Assembly: GCA_903813345.2 (NCBI GenBank)
Contig: CAIIXF020000009.1
Location: 25,892,740-25,956,739 of the forward strand
DNA from: Owenia fusiformis
Lineage: Eukaryota > Annelida > Polychaeta > Sabellida > Oweniidae
Direction of reading: 5' to 3'
Length of the DNA: 64,000 nucleotides
A model generated the notes under the pieces. It searched no databases. It saw nothing but the letters and a program-made list of their open reading frames with translations, and was not told the DNA's origin. Made by a program: the position numbers and the translations under genes. Positions 43,001 through 55,000 of this stretch are shown piece after piece (within the stretch, counting starts at the first letter, position 1; each line of letters opens with the position of its first letter).

Positions 43001-46000
43001 TAACATAACTTAAACAAGAGAAAATTAATATAAAATAGAATAAACATATATGATTTACTGACAAAGACAATAGCCAAAATGTATTGTTAAGAAATGCGTC
43101 AAGGCATCACCATGATCGGGGAGTCTATTAAGATGAGCATGAGGTCAATAAAATGTATAAGATATAAGGACTCTAAAGATAAAGAAGGCGAAAATGATGA
43201 ATATCTAATGACATCTCACTCTTTAGTCCTGCTCTCTTCCTCCATTTTCACTCAACCTCACTGAACAATTTATACAATTTTCAACGAAAGAGGGGCTTAC
43301 CAGTTTCTGTTCTGACTGAATCTTCATTCCTAGGACTGTCTTGACTGTTTGGATTGACTCTGCCAACTTGCGTATACTGGTCTGACACTGTAATTATGAA
43401 GCATAGTATACGAGTAAGAACAATCACAAAATACATACACTAGTATGATACTTTATGTGGAGGTCCATGTAAAGGGTGGCCCAAAAATAAATTTCTCAAT
43501 TTAGAATGAGATCTTAAAATGTATTCTCTTTGCCTGATGTTATTTCTAAAAGAAAAATGGTTTTGAGCAGATGTCTGAAATTATCCGTACCGTCATATAA
43601 TAGAAAGGACCACTAGAGTTTTATTAAATCTATACCAAAACTAAATAAGAAATAAAGACTGTTAAGGACAGATAAGACAAAAATCATAAATATAAGGTTG
43701 TGTGGTTTAATTAAACAGGAATCTGAAAAGTTTTGGAGGTAAGCCATTGTCATTACCTGTAGATATGATATAGGATAACCCATAGATAAAGAATAACCCA
43801 AAGACATTGGATAACCCATAGATATAGGATAACCCATAGACATAGGATAACCCATACATACAAACCCTTAGATATAGGATGACCCATAGATATAGGGTAT
43901 AAGATAACCCATGGATATAGGATAACCCATCGACATAGGATAACCCATAGATATAGGATAATCCATAAATATAGGATAACCCATAGATATAAGATACCCC
44001 ATAGACAAAGGATAACCCATAGATATAGGATAACCCACAGACATAGGATTACCAATAGATATAGGATATAGGATAACTCATAGATATAGGATAACCCATA
44101 GATATAGGATAACCCATAGATATAGAATAACCCATAGACATAGGATAACCCATGCATAGATATAGGATAACCCATAGATTTAGAATAACCCATAGATATA
44201 GAATATAAGATAACCCATAGATATAGAATAACCCATAGATATAGGATAACCCATAGATATAGAATAACCCATAGATATAGAATAACCCATAGATATAGAA
44301 TAACCCATACACATTACAATACATGTACTATAATGTGAGTAACAAACTAGCTGCATTTCATTCAGAGTGCATGCACCTACTTTCCTACATTTTCTCTACA
44401 TTTTAACTCCACTTTAACAACATACAGTCAAACCTGGCTCATATTAAAAGGTGTTCGGATTACAGGTGTCCAGATGTGTAGGTTTTATTAAGTACCACTA
44501 TTTATAGTATGAGAATTGATGAGTTTTCATGTATATTTGACAGAGCCATACTACATGACCAGTCCATGTTCAAATGGACAACATATCCCCATGTTTATGT
44601 GGGTACATCCCTTCTACCACTACGCCACACAAATGCATCAAAAAATATATTCCATACAATCCTGCCCCCCCCATGTGGAATGTTTTAAGGTCAATGTCAT
44701 GTAATGATCTAAATTTTCTAATGCAATGAAGATACAACATTTATAAAATACACGATAAAACAATTCAACCAAGTTCTATATGTGAAATTACACACTCTGA
44801 CCTCTTCCAACTTTTTCTTCAACTTATTAGACATAGCATCAGCCTAAGTACGAAACAAAATAATGAAAAGGGCAATATATAAAGTAAAGCTTCAAGTTTG
44901 CATGCATCCTTGTAGCAAAGTGTACAGCATTATATAGTATAAATTAGTGAAAAATTACAAATACATATACAGTACACTGCCAATCTCAAACAGCATCAAA
45001 CAGCGCTGTTTACGAAACAGTGCTCGACAGCGCTGTAAAAACTGTTCTGTACAGTGCATCATTGTTTTGAAAAACAGTACTGTACAGCGCTGTAAAAACA
45101 GTACTGTACTCCGCTGTTGAAAACAGTTGATGCTAGAATAGCAGTGTACATCACTGTACAGCGCTGTGTTTGAACTACACTATTCAGTACTGTTTACAGC
45201 GCTGTGTGATGATGTCGCGGATTGGGGGTGTATATCACTACATTGTCCAATATCAATAAAGTAAAAAATAAAACATGCTTAAATGCCCAATGCACAGAAT
45301 TTTTTCAAATGATTTGGTAAATTCTGCAGTCAATTTCCCCACCCTGAAAGCAATAATAGTCAAAAGTCCCTGCTACCGGGATGAAATATTATGTTAGAAT
45401 TTCACCCACTAAAACAATACCACGTTTAGAATTCCCGACCCTCCCTGTAAAGGGGGTCTCATCTTTTACATTAGTCATGCATCAAGTCTATAAAAACAAC
45501 CTCCCCTCCATGAGGCAGATGTGAGGTGTTTCCAGGTTTACAAGGGCTTGATGCAAGAATAACTGTACATAACTCTATTGAGAACATGCAACATGCAGAG
45601 TATAATGCAATCAAAAATGTATCAACCATCCTTACATATTGGCGCTGCAATGTGCAAGAAATATCATCTTATTTTACACTTTTTGATTAACAGATAAGGT
45701 ATCATGCTCTAAAAATGGTGTCTCAAAAATCTATAATCATACAGAGTGAAAATATGTGATATGTGATATCATACTGTGTTAAAACTAATTATGTCATAAT
45801 ATCTATGATGTGGATTTTCAAATTAAACTGAAAATCAAACTGCCCAAATGCAAGTCTTACCATTTCAATATCTGACTTTGATGCACCATCGTTGTTCTGT
45901 AGACTCAGGACAGCTTTTTCAATCTCCAATTTCAAAAGTTCCACATCCTGATCACGGCATTTTGATTCAATACTTATGAGTTTGTTGATCTCATCTTTGA

Positions 46001-49000
46001 GTTTCTTCATGTCATCACTCATGGTGGTAACCTAAAGGAAACAGTAAGAGATCATTAGCTGGTTTGAAAAGTGGTATAAAGTGGTAATGCAGATTATATA
46101 TTACATGAGTGTTTCATATTGATCATTGATTTGTCATCATGGTATACAACCAGGGCACGCCTTAAGCGTCGGACAGCTGGTCATTATCTGGTTACTTTTG
46201 ATATTGACCAGTTGATTTTTTCACTAGGTATAGGAAAATAACATTGCAACTGGTCAGTAATGCCTTTTTGACCAGCAGCTCTGGAATCCTTAGGGCATAC
46301 ACTGTTACAACTCTATCATATACTTCTCTATCATAAACTTTACCTGAAGAAATTCCTCTAAATTCTTATTTTGTGCCAAAATTTTATTTTTTCTGAAATT
46401 TTTATTTTGTGAACAGAAACAATGTTGCCTCAGGACAATGATTGTCAATTCTTTTTACTTTTAAAAAATTGACTTTTACGTTTATCATTTATTTTATTGC
46501 ACTCTGAGCTTTCTTATTTGTTTCCTAATCTCATACCTCTTTTGGCAGTTCTTTCATCTGCTCTTGGAGGTCTTTAATGGTTTGACTTGTGATCTCTTGC
46601 CACATTGACAGACTGTCAAACTTCTCTCTTGTTGTGTTGGCATGACCAGCTATTGCCTACAACAAATGCATGCACATGAAACCGATTATCTTGTAGTATA
46701 TATGGTTAGCAAGAATAGAGACGACAAGAATTTCTAAAGAACTATTTTCTCGAACAAAAATATGTTACTCAAAATTACAATTTATATTACAATCATATAT
46801 TTATATTACAATCATATAGGTAAAATTGAGTATAAAACATACAAAGCCTAAATAAACTTGAGACTCACAGTAGTTATTTTGAGGTCGACCCTGTCCTCCA
46901 TATTAGTGAGTCTCTGATTGCACGCAGTGATGCGAGCATCCATATCTGCGAGATTTCTTGTCCCATTCTGTTTGTTATCTTCCAACAAATCTCCTAGCTC
47001 CTTCCTTATCTGAAATCATACAACTCTTACACTGAATTTCTCAATTTTTCCATTGCCATATTTCAAGATATGATAGTCGCGATGACTATGCATTTATCTC
47101 CTTCAAGAGAAATTTGGATATAGTGAATGTGCAGGCTGGGGGGGGGGTCGAGGGGTTCCAGTGAACCCCACTTGGCCAAATATTCTTTCAAAATCATGCA
47201 GTTTTTCAACATTCTGAGCTTTAAGTGATTTAGGCCATTTTTGGGCCAAAGTTGTCAAAAGTGAACCCCCAGAATATTTAAAAATGTGACCCCCCCCCTT
47301 CCTTGGCAAATCCTGTCTTCGGCCTGCTATGGCCTCATCTAAGCCAACCAATTATTTTGCTTCATTCTTGATTTGTGAATATTAATAATACATTGCATCA
47401 TAACATTGTCATTGTCTCAAAATTGAATTGTGTATGAGGTATAAGCCTATAGCATATAAAGCATTAAGGAAGTATTTAGTTACACCTTCCAGTCAAGAAT
47501 TAAAATACCATATCATGAAATCATATCATATCGTATCATGATATAAGGGGTCCCACTCTGATAATAAATTTGAGATGCAAGCAAATATTATTGAAATTTG
47601 GACTGAACATATTATTTTAATTCTACTCTGAAGTTGCTTTTTGAAGTCAGTAAAACAGAATATCATCAATGAAAAATGATGACCCATTTTGTTATGACTA
47701 GACTAACTAACTATCTGTCTGTCGTATATATGTATGTTAATTTTTGCTAGTAAAATATAAGAGATATCTAGGTGAAAATAAGCATGAATACAAACTATGT
47801 GTACTGCACTTCTATAAGCTATTGCAATACAATCATGTTCAATTAAACGTCTACAATTGTTAGTAATAAAATCATGTACAATGAATCATAATCATATACA
47901 GTGCAATATAATCATGTACAATACAACCAAAAACATGAAAAATGCAATACAATCACGTTCAATTAAACATCTACAATTGTATATAATAAATCATGTACAA
48001 TGAATCATAATCATGCAAAATGCAATATAATCATGTACAATACAATTAAAACAAATGCAATATAATCATGTACAATACAATGCAATATACCAGCAAACGA
48101 CAATGTTAATCAGCATGATAAAAAATCTTGACTTTTCCTTCATCTCACCTGTTATAATTTAAATGAGTCTGTACCATTTGGTCACTTGAAAACTGGTCAA
48201 GATGGTACAATTGATATGTTCGAGATGTAAAATCATACAATTTGGGTTAAAATCATTTTAATCAACAAGTTGATATTGATTGCAACAATGCAACAAGCTG
48301 ATTTTTTAAAAAATCAGACTTTTGGATGCTGAATTAGTCAGTCATCAAATGGCACACAATGCACCCTGATGTGAGAAAAAAAGTCTTAAGACATAAGCTT
48401 GATATTTTCCTAAAAGCAGAAAATCTGCCCTACAATAAAGATTTAATGCACTCTTATACAAGCCCATGGTCTAGACATTAAGAAAATCCAAACAAACTTG
48501 TGATAAAGCATTAGTTTCACCTTCTTCAATTCTTCTTTTCCTTCATCATCCATATCTTTTAATTTCTTTTCAAGCTATAAATGTGAAATAATTTACAAGT
48601 CAGTTAAACCACTGTAGGTATCCTTTAGGGTTCACGTCGTTTGTAATGTAAAAGCTTTTCAATATTCACAACAAATGAAAAAATCCAAACGAGATGTTTC
48701 AACAGTTCGATAAATTCATGAACACTAATACAAATGAAAACCAACTGGTCTTCAAAATGACATTTATGGTCAGCTAATTTTGTAAATGGCGACATTTCTT
48801 ATTACACAATTGAAACAAGAAATTATTTTTACTTTTTCTATTGCCTCCTCAGCCTGTTCATTAGCGTGTTTCTCTAAAGCAATAACATAGCTGTCGACCT
48901 AAAAACAAGACAATATGCTATTATTACATCAGTATCTACAGCTGGTAGAACATGCTCAATGTATGCTCACGAGGGGCATTCCAAAAGTTCATTGCTCTAA

Positions 49001-52000
49001 ATTCAAAGAAATTCTATCATCATATTCATTCGATTCACATTGTTTTTACTGTGTATAGAATTAGAAAACAAACAAGGCATTTGCATGAAACATGTCACCA
49101 CCTGCCATTTGTTACAGCCAAACACTGACTGTAAAACACCCACCATCGAACACCAGTCACACATAGTAAATAACAACAACAATCATGCAACTTTCTTGCA
49201 AACCATTGCGTATTTCAAATTATCTTTATGTTTCTATGATTATAAGCATGCATCTATTTAGCTATGTGTAATCAAAGTATCTGTCTGTGTGTTCATTTAA
49301 GCATGCATCTATTAGGTCTATGAAATCAAAGTATTTGTCTGTTTGTTCATCTAGGCAAAGTGTATCTCTAGACTAAAAGTTTCTGTTTTTCACACCAAAA
49401 ATAAACCAGATCCACACATCAATCCAAAATATTTACATTTGAGCCAGATTTATAAGTGTTTCTGGTTCATTTTTGAACTAGTCATAATTTGGAGGCAAAT
49501 CTGGTATACAAATAGGTGTCAGTGTTTTCTTTATTACTGATGTAAGGTTTGGGTGCAGATTGGTGCAAATTGCTGCAGGTTGAATTTAGAGCCATTTGCA
49601 CCTCTTTTGACATCACAAAAATTAATAGGATTCTTTCGTTATAAAAAATGATGCAATAATAGAATTAAAAACTCAGAATTACAAACTTTAGAGTAGGTTT
49701 TATATGAATTTCTTTCTAAATAAATTATCACATTTGAAAGTTACAAAACACTGTATAGTACAGTGAACTGTTAGCTTGTTGTAGTAGTCAATTCCATTAT
49801 GTCGTAGTTACTCTAGATATCAATCACATCAAAAGCAAATACAATTTTCATTCAACATTTACCATTCTCATATATCCAAGAAATGGATTGTTCTCAAGGC
49901 ACTCAAGTACTTGTACAACATCTATGTGACATGGCCCTCAAAGCAACACACACATCTAGCATTTATACATGTACATGCAGAAAACAAATATTTTACAAAC
50001 TTTTTCAATTTTTTCTTCAATTTTTTCTTTTGTTGATGTTTGTTCCTCTTTGTTCTCCTGTAAATGCTTCTTCAGCTGCCAAAATGAAATTATCATCATT
50101 AGTATCAAATCAGTCATCATAATCACCATTTTCATCAACATTATCATCTTCATTTCAATCAAAAATAATCTCAAATGTATGTAAATGTAATTTAATTCTG
50201 ATTAACATATTCATAATGAATGTACAAACTTGTTCCACATCCTGGTTGACATTTTTCAGCTGCTGTTCCATCTTCTTATTATCCCCCACCTTCTCAATGT
50301 CATCTCTTAACTATAAACATAATGAAACAATGAGAAATGATGAATCAAATAAAGGGAGGGGAGGGGATTATTGGAATAATGTGTCATACTTGTATAAGAC
50401 CTTATCAGACACAATGGGTATAATTATTGAGTTTACATCCTAATAAAGTAATGATTAGGAGTACATTTCAAAGAAATAAGATGCTCCAAATTTAGTGTCA
50501 CTATTTCTTGTTTTTTTGATGCATTATTATACATTCCCCTCCATAAGTTTGGCAACCTTTGCTCCCCCATTGAACTACGTGTTAAAACCCCTTTACATTT
50601 GAATTTTTTCAGGTTCAGGTTTCTTCAGGTTTAACAAAGTTATAGGGCTTTAAAGTCAATTTTTATTTCAAAAAACCTCTCCCATTGAAATAACACAGGA
50701 GGCGAAAAATTATTTTCAAAAATGACTTTGAAGCGCTGTAACTTTAGTATTCATCAAATAAACTAAACACTCAGTGTACAAAAAAGTTAGACAATTCAAT
50801 TTTCTATAGAAAAATATTTTTTGCTAGTTCTTTTACTGAAAAGATATCCTGATTTCTGATTTGCCCCGAAATGGGAATGGGAATGAAGATTTTCAAAGAC
50901 CCATCAAAGGACGATTCTCGGTTTGGAGAACGAAGTTCATCAAACTAAATGAGCATTATCCCTGCTTCGGACAAATTTGATATTTTTACATAATATAGAT
51001 TTGAATGTCTTCTTTTGAAAAGTCATAATTTAATTCGGGTAATATTTCTAGATTTTTTGCAAAAAAATATTAGCGCAGTACACTGATGAACTTCTTTCCC
51101 TAAATCGAGACATGTATTTTATTGAATCGGTCTATTTGAGCGTTATCCCTGCTTCAGACAAATTTGTTATTTTTACATCTTGTAGATTTAAATGTCCTCT
51201 TTTAAATATTCATAGTTTAAGTTGGGTAATATTTCTATATTTTTCATAAAAAAAAAATATTAGCCCAGGAGACTGTTCTCCAAACCGAGAATCGTCCTTT
51301 ATCATCAATTTTCTACCTATTCTTATGGAAGAAAAAAATTTAGAAAATTTGTAGGTATTGGAAATAAAGTCAAGTTACGTTTCGGTCAATATTATACATT
51401 ATTTCGTCGCCGGTTAAGCAAATAAAAATTCAAACGTAAAGAAGCTTTAACACGTAGTTCAATGGGGGAGCTAAGGTTGCCAAACTTATGGAGGGAGTGT
51501 AAATCAATGATGGCAGGAAAACACTCAAAGAATAATCATCTTTGGCAGGCACTCTTTTACATATAGTGAACCAATGGGCACTGGCCTTATCTATTCACTT
51601 TTGCATCTGGGCTGGATATACTATAAGTAAATCCCACGCCAAACTTGTGATTTTTCAAAACATTCCTGATACAGTGGGTTGTGTGTAATGTAAATCTCAC
51701 CATATTAAAAATAAAATTGGCATTAGGTCTACAGACAGATTGCAGTAGTGGTAGGTCTATTCATAGAGAAGTTCCAATAATTAGACAGACCACTTAGGCG
51801 ACCTTTTTGTCACCCAAGTCCTTAGGCAAACTGCTGTAAAAAAAGCTATTTTATTATCAACTCCTCTTTTGAGAATTCAGAAATGTTCTTTATATAAGAA
51901 CAGTTTCTAAACAAAACAGCATCAAAACAAGATGTCTAAAACTAGTTCCACCAACTTCTAAAAATTCAAGAAAATTCTGTGTCTGAAAAGAAGTAAATGC

Positions 52001-55000
52001 ACCAATGAAAACAAAATGTGCAACACTCCTTTAACTGAAACAATAAACAGCATACTCCTGAAACTAAATGTCTGACAATTGTTTTTGATGTGAGGTGTCA
52101 CTACGGTAAATAACACTTCCAGGTAGGACAGTGCTCTTTATAATTCTTTAAAAATGAAGCCATCCTAAATCCAATGGTGTGTATAGTAATAGTGTCCAAT
52201 AGAGGTACATGTATTTATGTAATGTTCAGGACAAGTACTTTATAAATGTACCATTCTTAGCTAGATAACAATCACATCAAAAGTGAATGCAATTTTCATT
52301 CAACATTTTTCATTTTCAAATATCCATAAAATGGACAGTTCTCAAGTCAGTCAAGTACTTGTACAACATCAATGTGATATGGCCGTCATAGCAACACTCA
52401 CATCTAGCATTCGTGCTTGCAGAAAACAATTATTTTACAAACTTTTTCAATTTTTTCTTCAATTTTTTCTTTTGTTGATGTTTGTTCCTCTTTGTTCTCC
52501 TGTAAATTCTCCTTCAGCTGCCAAAATGAAATAATCATCATTAGTATCAACACAGTCATCATAATCACCATCTTCATTTCAACCAAAAATAATCTCAAAT
52601 GTAAGAAATGTAATTTAATTCTGATTAACATATTCATAATGAATGTACAAACTTGTTCCACATCCTGGTTGACATTTTTCAGCTGCTGTTCCATCTTCTT
52701 ATTATCCCCCACCTTCTCAATGTCATCTCTTAACTATAAACATAATGAAACAATGAGAAATTATGAAACACAAAAGGGAGGGTACTCGATCATTGGAATA
52801 ATGTGACATACTTGTATAAGACCTTATCAGACACAATGGGTATAATTATTGCGTTTACATCCTAATAAAGTCATGATTAGGAGTACATTTCAAAGAAATA
52901 AGATGCTCCAAAGGATGCGTATCGATATGGCAAACTTTTTGAACACACAACACACATTTCTCTTAAACCAGTCATCAAAAAATTCTGAAAATCTTACACA
53001 TTGTCAATGTAATGGTCATCTTTTGAATGGCAACAATATAATTTGAAATAAATATATGTTATGTTATGTTATGTTATATTTTATTTATGTCTCACGCCAT
53101 TTAAAATACATACAATTATAAAACAATAATATTAAAATCGTCTGGCCTGGCCGGTGTCGACCTATGAGAGACTAGATTCAGTATGACTATATAAAAGGTT
53201 AAATTATCACAGTAGAGTACGTCTTTTTAAAAATCATTTTTATAAGTGTTTTGGATAGTGTCCTTTGTAGGCTCTGTGTTGACATAATATTGCAAAATTG
53301 TTGAATATGGTTAAGCTGGTGAAAGTCAGGAATTTCCTTAACACAATCTAAAAACAATGGAGTTCTCAGTTCTTCATAACTATTGCACTGTAAAAGAAAA
53401 TGAAACTCGTCCTCAACAGTTAAATTATCACAGTGACATCGGCGATCCTGGAGTGGGGTATTGTTATATCGTCCAGTTTCGATCTTCAATGGGAGTGTTC
53501 CACTTCTAAGTTGGGCAATAGCTCTGCGTTCACTCCTTGACATGTTGATACAAGTATAATTGGCGGGCTGCGTGGAATGTGTTTTAAACAGTCGATATGT
53601 TCGTAATTTGTTGCCATTTGGGTTACGACTATCGTCCCAAAGACTGTTGTGCCATTCGACGTGATCTGCTCTGATACATGCTTCTTTGACCTCGTTAAGA
53701 TGGCATTTAACTCGAGATATAGTATCATTGTTGATAAGCTGAGTAAAGTCAAGATCTTGTAACATTTTCCGGGTGAGATTTTCCCAAGATTTATATAATA
53801 TATATACTTTTCTCTATATTGTTTCAGAAAACACACCGGACACTTCTTTTGTTCTTATCATATGTTATATATATCTGAACCGATCATTGGAACAAAATGA
53901 CATAAACACAACATGTTTTGTTTTTTCAAAACATTCCTGATACAGTGGGTTGTGTGAAATGTAAATCTCACCATATTTAAAAATAAAATTGGCACTAGGT
54001 CTACAGAGAGCGAGATTGCAGTAGTGGTAGGTCTATTCAAAGAGAAGCTCCAATAATTAGACAGAGCACTTAGGCGACCTCTCTGTCAACCAAGTCTATG
54101 GGCAAATTGCTGTAAAAAAGCTATTTTATTATCAACTCCTCTTTTGAGGATTCAGAAATGTTCTTTATATAATATAAGAACAGTTTCTAAACAAAACAGC
54201 ATCAAAACCAGATGTCTAAAACTAGTTCTACCAACTTCTAAAAATTCAAGAAAATTCTGTGTCTGAAAAGAAATAAATGCACCAACAAATACAAAATGCG
54301 CAACACTCCTTCAACTGAAACAGTATGCTCCTGAAAATAAATGTCTGACAATTGTTTTGGACGTGAGGTGTCAATATGGTAAATATCACTTCTGAGTAGT
54401 GTTTTTTAAGTACTTGTACAACTTCTATGTGATATGGCCGTCATAGTAACACTCACATCTAGCATTCATGCGTGCAAAAAACAAATATTTTACAAACTTT
54501 TTCAATTTTTTCTTCTATTTTTTCTTTTGTTGATGTTTGTTCCTCTTTGTTCTCCTGCAAATGCTTCTTCAGCTGCCAAAATGAAATTATCATCATTAGT
54601 ATCAACACAGTCATCATAATCACCATTTTCATTATCATCTTCATTTCAATCAAGAATAATCTCAAATGAAATAAATGTAATTTAATTCTGATTAACATAT
54701 TCATAATGAATGTACAAACTTGTTCCACATCCTGGTTGACATTTTTCAGCTGCTGTTCCATCTTCTTATTATCCCCCACCTTCTCAATGTCATCTCTTAA
54801 CTATAAACATAATGAAACAATGAGAAATTATGAAACACAAAAGGGGAGGGTACTCGATCATTGGAATAATGTGACATACTTGTATAAGACCTTATCAGAC
54901 ACAATGGGTATAATTATTGAGTTTACATCTTAATAAAGTCATGATTAGGAGTGCTTTCAAAAAATAAGATGCTCCGAATTTAGTGTCACTACAGGGTGTC

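Larger units (their letters stand above)
49800..54990 (-). repeat. Tandem triplication of a two-exon coiled-coil cassette
   Basis: Three copies of a genomic unit of about 2.2 kb, each carrying one 81-base and one 75-base exon of the coiled-coil gene. Copies are A (50001-50310), B (52443-52733) and C (54498-54800); the exons are nearly identical and their introns are also alike. Each exon pair adds 52 residues: LRDDIEKVGDNKKMEQQLKN then VNQDVEQ, and LKKHLQENKEEQTSTKEKIE then EKIEK (LKENL in copy B). Flanking sequence repeats too (51655-52100 matches 53925-54370 and in part 55570-55790). MITE or LINE inserts have since split the units. Phases are 0 at every border, so any number of copies can be spliced in frame. 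Confidence 0.88.

Noticed and set aside
43753-44324. Tyr/Leu/Gly/Ile repeat proteins
   Set aside because: They arise from the 19-base tandem array and have no splice or start context.
47103-47351. 82-codon minus-strand ORF
   Set aside because: Intronic between two phase-matched coiled-coil exons, no splice sites in frame and no known domain.
49883-50443. Plus-strand ORFs repeated near 52.4 and 54.5 kb
   Set aside because: Shadows of the triplicated coiled-coil exons on the minus strand.
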